From Murdochiella massiliensis (lineage in GTDB: Bacteria; Bacillota; Clostridia; Tissierellales; Peptoniphilaceae), in NCBI RefSeq assembly GCF_900059565.1, contig NZ_FIZW01000001.1:248001-312000 (forward strand): 64,000 nt of DNA, written 5' to 3'. Shown here piece after piece: positions 8,447-16,843 of this stretch. A program made the position numbers and the translations under genes. Numbering within the stretch: the first letter of the stretch is position 1; every line of letters starts with the position of its first letter. The notes under the pieces were generated by a model that did no database searches, was not told where the DNA came from, and saw only the letters and a list, made by a program, of their open reading frames with translations.

Positions 8447-8878
8447 CTATTTTTTCTTCGGACGCTCTGTTGTTTCCGCGACATATTCCTCATCATCATC
8501 ATCTTCCTCGGGAAGAATGACATGATGACGGCAATAAAGTAGATAGGAGATGAATTGGGACACCATTTGTGTCTCTTCTTCTGTTAAATGGCGTTCCACG
8601 GTCTCACAGACATCTTGAACCAGCTGTTTATGGTGAAAACTTTCACCAAAGAGTTTATCTAACGTCACATCAAAGATATCAGCAAGAACCGGAATATAAT
8701 CCGCATTGATGGAGTTATTGGCGTTTTCCCAAGCAGAAATGGCGCTACCCTGATAACGGGTATCCAGCCTCTTGTTCAGTTCATCGGCCAATTGTGTCTG
8801 TGTCATGTGATTTTCTTTGCGGAGTCGCGCAAGACTTTGAGCGATGATCCGTTTATTGGCACGCAGTAAATCATTCAT
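8447..8878 (-). CDS. XRE-family helix-turn-helix transcriptional regulator
   Basis: A 143-residue DNA-binding protein. Residues about 8-70 are an XRE/Cro HTH ('LARLRKENHMTQTQLADEL', then 'GSAISAWENANNS' as recognition helix, then 'VLADIFDVTLDKLFG'). A helical C-terminal part follows and ends in a very acidic run (DDDDEE) and a Lys tail. The ATG at 8878 was preferred over the upstream in-frame codon at 8965 because AAGGGAG precedes it and a promoter lies between. It is divergent from the Tad operon, so it could regulate pilus expression, but no operator repeat is evident. Confidence 0.88.
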   Translation of the reverse strand: MNDLLRANKRIIAQSLARLRKENHMTQTQLADELNKRLDTRYQGSAISAWENANNSINADYIPVLADIFDVTLDKLFGESFHHKQLVQDVCETVERHLTEEETQMVSQFISYLLYCRHHVILPEEDDDDEEYVAETTERPKKK

Positions 8879-8909
8879 GACCGACTCCCTTTCTACCATT
8901 GATGTAAAA

Positions 8910-8938
8910 ATTATATTCATTCTCAAAAAATGAATCAA
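8910..8938 (-). promoter_or_regulatory. Promoter of the XRE regulator
   Basis: On the minus strand TTGATT (8933-8938) and a perfect TATAAT (8910-8915) are separated by 17 bases. This places the transcript start about 30 bases before the ATG at 8878 and supports that start choice. Confidence 0.75.
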
Positions 8939-9039
8939 GATGCAAAAAAGCGGCCAAAAATCCATATATTATTGTATAAAAATGAATAATTCCATAAAAC
9001 ATGGAGAATAAATGGAGAAGATCGAACTAAAAGGAAAGA

Positions 9040-9285
9040 AGGCGTCATAAACGTGCACCGCAGTTGACTGTCGTCGTGAGACAAAAGGCCCTCATTTCGG
9101 GACACAGAGAAACAGCGGATGGGGTTACCATAAGGACAGCCCTTCGATGTGTTGAACCCCAGGCTTTCCGGTGCCATGCTCACCTTTACCGTGTACACAT
9201 CCAATCGTAATTGTTACGACTCGGCGGGACGAGCCGGGCGAGGCTGAACCCGAAGCGGACGCGTTCCATCCGCTTTAAAAGGAGG
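9040..9285 (+). other. Candidate structured RNA leader of the Tad operon, in the gene-free gap 8879-9289
   Basis: The 411-base gap has no credible gene; the minus-strand frame at 8935-9204 has no family resemblance. Its right half is rich in paired segments. GGGGTT (9121-9126) pairs with AACCCC (9155-9160), with AAGG/CCTT inside. TCGTAA pairs with TTACGA (9205-9219). CATCCGCT (9267-9274), just before the SD, can pair either with AGCGGATG (9114-9121) or with AGCGGA (9254-9259). The alternatives are mutually exclusive. I recognised no known riboswitch core, and no good promoter was found. Evidence is manual pairing only. Confidence 0.45.
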
Positions 9286-9289
9286 TCTT

Positions 9290-10498
9290 ATGAACATCGC
9301 GGAACAAGTGAAGGGTAATCTTGAACGTTTACGGAAAAGCACGGATGTCACTCGTCTTGATGACCGTTCACTTGTTCAGGCGATCGAAACGTTGCTTCGT
9401 GCAGATGACGGATGGCAGAGCCAATCGCTCAATGATCGCTCCCGTATCCTGAACGGAATGTATTCGGCCATTCGAGGCTACGACATTTTGGATGCGTATT
9501 TTTCAGATCCGCAGGTAACGGAAATCATGGTGAATCGTTTTGATGAACTCTATATCGAAAAAGAGGGTGTCGTACAAAGAATGAAGATCGGTTTTGCCTC
9601 GGAAGAAAAGTATCACGATATCATCCAAAAAATCGTGAATGATGCCGGGAAGGAGGTGCATCAGCGCATGCCGATTGTTGACTGTCGCATGAAAGACGGG
9701 TCTCGCGTAAACGTCGTCCTTCAACCGATAGCCGGCGGTGATGCCGCATTGACCATACGAAGGTTTCGCAACCATATTTTTTCCCTTGTCGATTTAGTGG
9801 CTAACGGTACCTTGTCCTCCTCTGCTTCCGCATTCTTAAAGAAAAGTGTACGCGCAAAGTTGAACATCTTTATTTCCGGCGGTACCGGATCGGGAAAAAC
9901 GACATTATTGAATGCACTGGCCAATGAAATTGATCGGCACGAACGACTGATTACCATTGAAGACGCTCGAGAGCTGAACTTTGAAAACATTGATAATTGG
10001 GTTGCCTTGGAGGCCAGACGACCCAATGCGGCAGGAGAAGGGGAAATTACCATTCGCGATTTGATACGTGCGTCGCTTCGTATGCGTCCGGATCGCATTA
10101 TTGTCGGCGAAGTTCGTGGGCCAGAAGCGCTTGATGCTATACAGGCCATGAATACCGGACATGACGGGTCATTCAGCACGGGACACGCCAATTCCGTTTC
10201 GGACATGCAATTGCGTCTGGAAACCATGATATTAAGCGGACATGACGGCCTCCCCTTGCCGGCAATACGTCAACAGATTGCCTCCGCCATTGATTTGTTC
10301 GTACACGTTTCGCGTTTACGTGATCACCGCCGCTATGTCACTAGCATTGAAGAACCTTATTGGCAAAATAACGATCTGCGCTATCATACTCTTTTTTTTC
10401 GTCCGATAGATGAAAATCGGATCGGTGAACTGGAACCAACCGGAGAGTCTATGCAACGAAAAGAGAAGTTTTATCGTGCGGGAGAGGAGGTTCCATGA
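9290..10498 (+). CDS. cpaF: Tad/Flp pilus assembly ATPase CpaF (TadA)
   Basis: A 402-residue cytoplasmic secretion ATPase of the type II/IV family that powers pilin extrusion. The Walker A 'SGGTGSGKTTLL' has its lysine at residue 203. The Walker B/Asp-box region includes 'RIIVGEVRGPEALD', and the His box is 'GSFSTGHANS'. The N-terminal part 'SDPQVTEIMVNRFDELYIE' is typical of CpaF. A strong AAAAGGAGG precedes the ATG. Its stop overlaps the following TadB-like gene by four bases, so the two are translationally coupled. It is the motor of the operon that extends to about 17.8 kb. Confidence 0.95.
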   Translation: MNIAEQVKGNLERLRKSTDVTRLDDRSLVQAIETLLRADDGWQSQSLNDRSRILNGMYSAIRGYDILDAYFSDPQVTEIMVNRFDELYIEKEGVVQRMKIGFASEEKYHDIIQKIVNDAGKEVHQRMPIVDCRMKDGSRVNVVLQPIAGGDAALTIRRFRNHIFSLVDLVANGTLSSSASAFLKKSVRAKLNIFISGGTGSGKTTLLNALANEIDRHERLITIEDARELNFENIDNWVALEARRPNAAGEGEITIRDLIRASLRMRPDRIIVGEVRGPEALDAIQAMNTGHDGSFSTGHANSVSDMQLRLETMILSGHDGLPLPAIRQQIASAIDLFVHVSRLRDHRRYVTSIEEPYWQNNDLRYHTLFFRPIDENRIGELEPTGESMQRKEKFYRAGEEVP

Positions 10499-11238
10499 AA
10501 CGAGAACCGCTGTTTTGGATGGTCGGCTATTCCGTTGCAGCGCTGTTTTGCGGAGCGATCTTTTTGTATCGCTGGTGGTTTATGCTTGCTTCGGCTTTCT
10601 TCGGCCTTCGTGCAGGCCGTGCACAATGGAAGAAAAGAAATCGAGAAAGGAAAGAAGAAGAGAATCGTCAACAGTTTCAGGCGTTTTTGGAAATTCTCCA
10701 TGCGCGGCTGGATTCGGGAAGCAATGTTCAGCAAGCGCTGGTAGAGGCGCAATATCAGTTAGAGCGATTATTTGGCGGGGAAAGTGTTGTTGGTGATTTC
10801 CAAGATACGTTAAATAGGGTGGTGGACAGCACATCCTCCGGCATCAGCTTACGGGAAGCTCTTCTGCATTTGGTGTGTGAGGAACAGGATCCGCTGACAA
10901 AATCCTTTTTTGAGAATTTGTCTGTGGGAATGGCTCAGGGAGCGGATTTGGCCATGCTTTCCGGCGCATACCTGCGTCTGTTGATGGAGGAGCAAGAACT
11001 CCGCCTGGACCGGGAAGCAAAATTGGCGGGACCGCAACGTGAACAAAGGCTGCTCTTTTCTATGCCGGTCGTGATGCTTTGTGTGATGTATGCTACAGGA
11101 TTGGCATCTACCGAGTATCGCTTGACGGATTACGGCGTTCGCCTGTTTTGCGGACTGCTTTTTTACGGTGCATGGCGATGGACTCAACGCATCCTTCATG
11201 ACAGCGGTCTACAGGTTGGGAAAAGAGCAGTAAAATGA
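10495..11238 (+). CDS. TadB-like inner-membrane platform protein
   Basis: A 247-residue protein of the type II secretion F (T2SSF) family. Two hydrophobic helices occur near the N-terminus, a helical cytoplasmic part follows ('FLEILHARLDSGSNVQQAL'), and a helix pair closes the C-terminus. TadB and TadC together form the membrane platform on which CpaF acts. Weak sequence conservation is normal in this family, so the call relies on position directly after cpaF, length and topology. Confidence 0.85.
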   Translation: MKREPLFWMVGYSVAALFCGAIFLYRWWFMLASAFFGLRAGRAQWKKRNRERKEEENRQQFQAFLEILHARLDSGSNVQQALVEAQYQLERLFGGESVVGDFQDTLNRVVDSTSSGISLREALLHLVCEEQDPLTKSFFENLSVGMAQGADLAMLSGAYLRLLMEEQELRLDREAKLAGPQREQRLLFSMPVVMLCVMYATGLASTEYRLTDYGVRLFCGLLFYGAWRWTQRILHDSGLQVGKRAVK

Positions 11239-12086
11239 CACTTCTGCTTTCACTTGTTCTTTATGTTTCATGGTTGGTGGGACTTTACTACAGCTACCGT
11301 CAATGGCCGAAAGCACCATCGGAAGTTCATCCTATCGCGGAGACGTTTTCTCTGCGCCGACGTGCTTTTGCACCGATGGGATGGTTGTTCATGAAAATGC
11401 GCGGCTGGTCGCCGAATCACCCGCGCGCAAAAAAACGAAGGCGGTATATGGTGATGCTCGTGGATCCCTATTATTTACGCACCGCCTTATGGAAACAGGA
11501 AATGGAAACGATGAGCGAAATTGCTTTTTTGCTCGGCATGGCCGGGCCGTGCTTTCTTTGGTCTCCTTTTCTTTTTGCCTTTTTATGTCTTGCCTGTGCC
11601 GGCTATGACCTTAGTCGATTACAGGACTTAAAAAAACAAAGTCAAGATCTGACCGAAGAAATGGAGAATGCACTTACGGATATGCTGACCCAATTTATTC
11701 TCTCATTACGCGCAGGAACTCTCCCTTTTGTGGCTTGGAAAACTATTGCGGAAAAGGGACAAGGCGCATTGTATCGAGAAATGTCGCGTGTAGTGCGGGA
11801 GGTGGAGGCAGGGGAAGGCCTTCGTGCTGCCACGGCCGGATTCGGAAGGATAATGCCAATCAAAGCCATGCATGATTTTGCGGAACTTTTTTCGCAGTCC
11901 ATTGAGGTTGGTGGGGCTGATCTTTCGGTTTCTTTGGAACGTCTTCGCTCCACCTTATATCAGGAGCGCAAACGGGAATATGCGCTGCAGGCCGAGCGCA
12001 GTTCCCAACGTATGCTTTTTCCCAGTCTGCTACTTTTTATCGGCATTCTTCTACTGGTTTTATTGCCGATGCTCGGCCAAAGATAG
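11235..12086 (+). CDS. TadC-like inner-membrane platform protein
   Basis: A 283-residue T2SSF-family protein and partner of the TadB-like protein, overlapping it by four bases. It has an N-terminal membrane helix, a second pair near residues 95-120, the cytoplasmic T2SSF stretch 'ALTDMLTQFILSLRAGTLP' with 'SIEVGGADLSVSLERLRSTL', and a C-terminal hydrophobic helix. Both platform genes are present, as in complete Tad systems. Confidence 0.85.
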   Translation: MTLLLSLVLYVSWLVGLYYSYRQWPKAPSEVHPIAETFSLRRRAFAPMGWLFMKMRGWSPNHPRAKKRRRYMVMLVDPYYLRTALWKQEMETMSEIAFLLGMAGPCFLWSPFLFAFLCLACAGYDLSRLQDLKKQSQDLTEEMENALTDMLTQFILSLRAGTLPFVAWKTIAEKGQGALYREMSRVVREVEAGEGLRAATAGFGRIMPIKAMHDFAELFSQSIEVGGADLSVSLERLRSTLYQERKREYALQAERSSQRMLFPSLLLFIGILLLVLLPMLGQR

Positions 12087-12097
12087 AAAGGATTTCT

Positions 12098-12292
12098 ATG
12101 TATTACACGCTTTTGCAGATGCTTCACACGCAGGGCTCTCGCTTTGGCGAGGAACGCGGAGAAATTAATATGGTGGCGATTGTTCTGATTATCCTTGTCG
12201 TTATCGCGCTGATCGCCATTTTTCGAGATAACTTGACGGCTTTGCTGGAGAGTTTATTTCAAAAAATTGAGAACGAGGCGATGAAGATATGA
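12098..12292 (+). CDS. Flp1-like type IVb pilin (putative major pilin)
   Basis: A 64-residue protein with the Flp1/flagellin-like layout: a short polar leader, the processing-site region 'EERGEIN', then a single hydrophobic helix 'MVAIVLIILVVIALIAIF' and a short amphipathic tail. It would be cut by a prepilin peptidase and polymerise into the pilus fibre. No prepilin peptidase gene lies in the window. The start has AAAGGA eight bases upstream, and the stop overlaps the next gene. Major-pilin status is inferred from size and position. Confidence 0.85.
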   Translation: MYYTLLQMLHTQGSRFGEERGEINMVAIVLIILVVIALIAIFRDNLTALLESLFQKIENEAMKI

Positions 12293-12729
12293 AACGCTGG
12301 CTGGACGAGGGGGGCAGCATATATCTTGTCGAGGGAACGGTATTATTTCCCATTACCTTTATGGCCCTGTTCTTGTTGCTGTTCTTTACGCTTGTTCTTT
12401 TCTTGCAGGTGGAGCAGGAGGGGAAGATTCGCCGGGCATTGACTCAACCGACCACTTCCATTGCCTTTGTGCATCCGGAAGAGAGTCCCCAGGCAAAGGC
12501 TCTGCTTTCTTCCTCACGGTGGTCGGAAACCGGCCTGTTTTTCGCTAAGAGAAGGGTGGAACAAAAAGAGGAAGAGAACCATTCTCCCTTTCGCTTTTTT
12601 TCGCTTCCCGCGCTGGAAGTGGAACAGAAGCGAGATAGTGTATGGAGCTCTTCGGCAACCAACCTTTGGCGTTATCAAGCTATAAACGGGTTCAGTGCGA
12701 AACAAACGCAAAAAGAGGGCGGAACGTAA
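12289..12729 (+). CDS. TadE-like pseudopilin
   Basis: A 146-residue protein with a short N-terminus ending GGS, then 'LVEGTVLFPITFMALFLLLF', resembling the TadE signature (Gly, then a Glu about six residues on, then a hydrophobic helix). The rest is polar and probably extracytoplasmic. It overlaps the Flp1-like gene by four bases. TadE-type pseudopilins act in pilus initiation. No catalytic motif was seen. Confidence 0.75.
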   Translation: MKRWLDEGGSIYLVEGTVLFPITFMALFLLLFFTLVLFLQVEQEGKIRRALTQPTTSIAFVHPEESPQAKALLSSSRWSETGLFFAKRRVEQKEEENHSPFRFFSLPALEVEQKRDSVWSSSATNLWRYQAINGFSAKQTQKEGGT

Positions 12730-12743
12730 GAAAGGAGGAGACC

Positions 12744-15700
12744 ATGGCATGGCGGAGACGACATCAAAACAGCAGAATCCACGGCAAACGGAGGAAGCAT
12801 AATCGTAAAGCAAACGCATCTCTTTCCCTACATTTGCGCATGGAGCGCGGCGTCATTTCTATTTTTCTCTGTGGCGTCTTATTGCTCATGAGCGTTTCCA
12901 GCGCAATATTCATGGATTATGCGCGCATTACGCTTGCCCGGGCGGAATCGCGATCCGCTATGAAGATGCTCTCCCATGCGGCCTTATCCGGATTTGATAA
13001 AACTGTAGCGAGGGAGTTCGGTCTCTTTGCTGTTCAAGATGTCTCTCGTATGCAGGAACAGACGGAAGAACTTCTTGCACAGCGTTTTCCACCGGATACG
13101 GCATCTATCGGCGTGCGTCTTTATGCGCCACGAATTACGGTGACGCCTTCCGATAATGCTCGACTCAGTCGACCGGAAGTGATGACCACGCAGATTAAAC
13201 AGTTTATGGCTTGGCAAATTCCGGGGATTGCATTAGAAAAAGCGTTGCAACAGGTGGAGATGATGAAAAAGTTGTCGGTCTGCCTTCCCGCTTTTCAATC
13301 AAAAATACAATACGAAATGCAGTTGCATAGCGTACAACAAGCCATCAATGCCTGCTTTGATAAAGTTGACAATGGAAAGAATCTGCTTCCACCGGGGATG
13401 AAGGCGATTGCGCTTCCGGCATCGTTGAACTCTCTTTCCACAGAAAGCAAAGCGAAGCTCTTTGCCGGCGTTCCCGCACCGGCGTCGGCGGAAAAGGTAC
13501 TTTCCGACGGTGCTCGCCAATTGGACGTCGAATTGCTGCGTCGTTTGCAAAAGGGAGTGAACGAACATAAAAAGGTGCCATCTCAATCGAAAGAGTGGGA
13601 AAAACTCCTCAGCGTTGGTGATCGTGCGGCCTTAAAAAGCGCTTTTCTCACCTGGAGAGGAAAGTATCTGACCGTTTCGTCCTGGTTTGATCGTCTTATA
13701 GGGGATGAACATCATACCCTTACCGCATTGCAAAATACCGCAGAAAAAATGAACGGTCTGACGGCCTCAAAAGAGAATTGGCAGGATGCGGTGAGCCAAC
13801 TTCCTCCCGGGGCGGTTACCCAAAGCATGCTGGGGGATTATTTGAGCGCAACAGATCCTTTCAACCCGGAAAAGCTGAATCAGCTGAAAGAGGAATGGAA
13901 AAGGACAGGCGAAAAGACAAAAGATTTAGCCCAGGCCTGGAAAGCTCTTTCTCTTGACCGAATGCCACTGGAAGAGTTGTCTTTTGAGTCGTGGCTTTCT
14001 GCCAGACTGACGTCGATCAAGCGCCATTCTGAGACTACATTCACCTTGCCGAAAACGACGCTTTTCACGACGCATCCCCCCGGATGGTCGGACGGCATTG
14101 CGCTGAGTGAAGAGAGCATACAAACGCAGGCAGACCTCATTGGTCAACGTAATGATGATCGGTCAGGCTTCATTGAATTTCTGAAGGCGTGGAACACCAA
14201 ACGAAAAGCACTGGCCAATGCACGAAAAGCAAAACGTATGGGGATGCCCAATCTTTCCGGTGGAATTACCGATTTTCTTGCCCCGGACGTTTTACAGCGG
14301 TATGAAGCGGATGCACATTCCGCTGTGTACGAAGAGTGGATGCCGCCAGAAGGTAATGAAATGGATATGCTTAACGGCATGATGCAGGCGACCATGCGTT
14401 TGGCCGATCTGTTTTCCGGTCTGTCTTTTGCCAATGCCGGCGATACGGTATCCTTACTCACTTATTGGGCGAATATGTTCAGTCATCGCACGACGCCGTT
14501 GATAGAAAAAGAAGAAGGGCATCCTCTGCTTTCTTTGACCGGTTTTCCCTTAGCGGAACGGCCGATATTTGGTGGCGAACTGGAATACATTTTATACGGG
14601 CGACCTTATTGGTTCGAGAACATTCAGCAGGCTGAAAACCATATTCTGGTCATCCGACTTCTATGTAATATGCTTTATGCGTTTACTTCGAGCGAATTGA
14701 ACGCAGAGACCGCTCAACTGGCACTGGCTCTTGCCGGTTGGACCGGCTTTGCTGTTCCGCTTGTGCAATCGGCGCTTTTAGCGGTTTTGGCGGTGGGAGA
14801 AACCGCCGTGGATATGGATGCGCTTACTGCGGGCGAACGTGTTGCTGTCATAAAAACGCAGGACACGTGGCATTTTTCTCTTTCCGGTGTAGCACAGCTG
14901 GCGAAGAAGGCCTCTCATGATGTGTTTGATGTACTCACCGACGAAAGCTTGGCAGCGCTGGAAGCAGGAGGAGACACTCTTGAGGAGACGGTCGGAAAAA
15001 TGAAGGACTCTCTTATACAAAAGGCGAACGATGCCGTTCATCAGCCGGTTTTGCGGATGATGGAAATGGGTTTGCTTGAAGCGGATTCTATATCCGATAA
15101 GGAGCAGCAGGCGAAAATCACACAAGCACTGCAGCAACTTGCATCGCGCGGAGGCGAAGGCAAAATGGGAATTGCCGTGTCCAATGCTTTTTCACGTCTG
15201 TCTGCACAAAGTGCTGCGCTTGGACAGGTATTGACTGTAGCAAAAGAAAAGAAAAAGCAGGCGGGAAAAGCGACAGAAGAGGTACTTGAACAGATCCGAA
15301 AAGGAACGGAAACCATCGTGAATCAAGCTTGTCAAGATTTATCTTCCTTCGCGGATGAAGGCATTGTGCAGCTGGAAAAGAAACTGCAAGGTATCCTTGA
15401 TGAAAATACAGCGACCGGCAAGGAGGAGGCGGTAACGGCACTTGCGACGTTTGAGGCGGAAATGGGCGGAGGAGATGCTGTGGGAAGCATGACAGCCGGA
15501 GCAGGCCTTACGATGAGCTATGGCGATTATATGCTTCTTCTTATGGTCATCCACAGCAGTTCACGAGCCGGTCGAGAGAGTATGCTTTCGCAAACTGCCC
15601 GCCTTGTACAGGCAGAAAGTGGAGGAACGGATCTCACGACGGCGCCGACTTCCCTGGACTGGCTGTTGGAAAGTCAAGTAAATGTTCCGTTTTTGCCTCA

Positions 15701-15797
15701 ATTTCGTGCTTCTACCCTGCTCAATGCCACAGGAAAGCAGGTCGACGTCAAGGAAAACTGGCAAGAGGGATACGGCTTAAAAAAGGATAACCTATGA
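12744..15797 (+). CDS. Very large DUF5702-type pilus-locus protein (TadG-like position)
   Basis: A 1017-residue protein. A basic N-terminus of about 35 residues precedes one hydrophobic helix beginning 'RGVISIFLCGVLLLMSV' and the conserved 'YARITLARAESRSAMKMLSH' and 'REFGLFAVQD' stretches, as in DUF5702 proteins of Gram-positive Tad loci. The rest is long and mostly helical, with coiled-coil-like Ala/Glu/Lys-rich segments around residues 770-930. The ATG at 12744 follows AGGAGGAG; an upstream in-frame start at 12642 would run back into the pseudopilin gene. It is probably anchored in the membrane and exposed outside. The function in assembly or adhesion is unknown. Confidence 0.8.
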   Translation: MAWRRRHQNSRIHGKRRKHNRKANASLSLHLRMERGVISIFLCGVLLLMSVSSAIFMDYARITLARAESRSAMKMLSHAALSGFDKTVAREFGLFAVQDVSRMQEQTEELLAQRFPPDTASIGVRLYAPRITVTPSDNARLSRPEVMTTQIKQFMAWQIPGIALEKALQQVEMMKKLSVCLPAFQSKIQYEMQLHSVQQAINACFDKVDNGKNLLPPGMKAIALPASLNSLSTESKAKLFAGVPAPASAEKVLSDGARQLDVELLRRLQKGVNEHKKVPSQSKEWEKLLSVGDRAALKSAFLTWRGKYLTVSSWFDRLIGDEHHTLTALQNTAEKMNGLTASKENWQDAVSQLPPGAVTQSMLGDYLSATDPFNPEKLNQLKEEWKRTGEKTKDLAQAWKALSLDRMPLEELSFESWLSARLTSIKRHSETTFTLPKTTLFTTHPPGWSDGIALSEESIQTQADLIGQRNDDRSGFIEFLKAWNTKRKALANARKAKRMGMPNLSGGITDFLAPDVLQRYEADAHSAVYEEWMPPEGNEMDMLNGMMQATMRLADLFSGLSFANAGDTVSLLTYWANMFSHRTTPLIEKEEGHPLLSLTGFPLAERPIFGGELEYILYGRPYWFENIQQAENHILVIRLLCNMLYAFTSSELNAETAQLALALAGWTGFAVPLVQSALLAVLAVGETAVDMDALTAGERVAVIKTQDTWHFSLSGVAQLAKKASHDVFDVLTDESLAALEAGGDTLEETVGKMKDSLIQKANDAVHQPVLRMMEMGLLEADSISDKEQQAKITQALQQLASRGGEGKMGIAVSNAFSRLSAQSAALGQVLTVAKEKKKQAGKATEEVLEQIRKGTETIVNQACQDLSSFADEGIVQLEKKLQGILDENTATGKEEAVTALATFEAEMGGGDAVGSMTAGAGLTMSYGDYMLLLMVIHSSSRAGRESMLSQTARLVQAESGGTDLTTAPTSLDWLLESQVNVPFLPQFRASTLLNATGKQVDVKENWQEGYGLKKDNL

Positions 15798-16825
15798 TGC
15801 ATCGCTCGTTTTCGAAAGGTTCGCTGACGTTGGAAGCTGCCTTTACACTCAGCTTTTTTCTCCTCACCATGATTTCCTGGATTCTGCTTTTTATCCCTTA
15901 TCAGGTGCAATCTATGGCACAGCATGCACTGGATCAATCCTGCCTTGCTCTGGCGGACAAGATTTCCCTTACACATACACTGGCAGGAAAAGAAGGCGGA
16001 CTTACACGTTTTGCCGAAGCGCTCACAATAAAGAAAATCAATATCCCCATTCCGGAAGCTTTGCGGGAGATGGGAGGAAATTTTGCCTTGGATATCGGCG
16101 GCCGACAGGAATTTCGACGTTTTTTCGGCAGCGGCAAAGGACTTCCGAGAACCATGCATCGCGTGGACTATTCCATTCATCTGGACGATGACCGTGACTT
16201 GTTGTATGCGGACTTGTCTTATCTGCTGGATTTGCCGGGGCTTTTAAAGCCACTTGGACCGTTAGTTGTCCATCAGGCGTCTACCGCAGGCCTTTGGCTG
16301 CTCACGGACGAGCCTGTATTCGGCCAAAATGAGGAGAACGACGAAGAGAAGGAAAAGGAGGATAGTGTGTGGAAGAAGCCGCCGTTTACACGAGGGCGAA
16401 TTTTGGTGGAGCGTTTTTGTCAGCAATCCACGGCGGAAAAGCTAAAAAAAGGACAAATTGCGGATTTGTTTTATGTTGACGGGACGGTGGAAGCAATACT
16501 ATCGCTCAATCTGTTTTCGGCAACGTATAGCTCCGGAACAGGAATGGTGGCGACCAACTACACTGTGCAAGAAGAAGCGGTTTTGCATGCACTTGTTGCC
16601 CAGGCAAAACGTCTGAAGAAGGCTGCAAACGGGCGAAGCGACTGGATTTCGGAGGACGGCACGTCGTTCTCCCGTATTCCGAGCGGCATGCGTCTGAAGG
16701 TTATCCTGCCGGAAGAGGCGAACCGTTTTTCTGCCCAGTTAACGGCATTGGCCAAGCGCATTGAACGCGAAGAGGGCGTTTCGGTATCGTATGCCTACGA
16801 AGAAAAAGCGTTGGTTGAGGAATAG
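15794..16825 (+). CDS. TadE-like pseudopilin with large extracellular domain
   Basis: A 343-residue protein overlapping the preceding stop. Residues 9-14 are G-SLTLE, a textbook prepilin cleavage site with Glu at +5, followed by the hydrophobic helix 'AAFTLSFFLLTMISWILLF'. The remaining 300 residues are a soluble extracytoplasmic region with an acidic patch near residues 178-188. It is much larger than usual TadE pseudopilins, so it may be a tip or minor pilin. Confidence 0.75.
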   Translation: MMHRSFSKGSLTLEAAFTLSFFLLTMISWILLFIPYQVQSMAQHALDQSCLALADKISLTHTLAGKEGGLTRFAEALTIKKINIPIPEALREMGGNFALDIGGRQEFRRFFGSGKGLPRTMHRVDYSIHLDDDRDLLYADLSYLLDLPGLLKPLGPLVVHQASTAGLWLLTDEPVFGQNEENDEEKEKEDSVWKKPPFTRGRILVERFCQQSTAEKLKKGQIADLFYVDGTVEAILSLNLFSATYSSGTGMVATNYTVQEEAVLHALVAQAKRLKKAANGRSDWISEDGTSFSRIPSGMRLKVILPEEANRFSAQLTALAKRIEREEGVSVSYAYEEKALVEE

Positions 16826-16843
16826 GAGTGAAAGGAGAATGAA

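Noticed and set aside
9110..9130. GGGGTTACC resembling part of a c-di-GMP-I riboswitch
   Set aside because: The rest of that riboswitch (the CACGCACAGGGCAAACC and GACGCAAAGCC blocks) is missing, so the short match is probably chance.
8935..9204. An 89-residue minus-strand frame upstream of the XRE regulator
   Set aside because: No ribosome-binding site or recognisable family, and it crosses the XRE promoter and the paired segments of the leader. It is more likely a by-product of the structured RNA.
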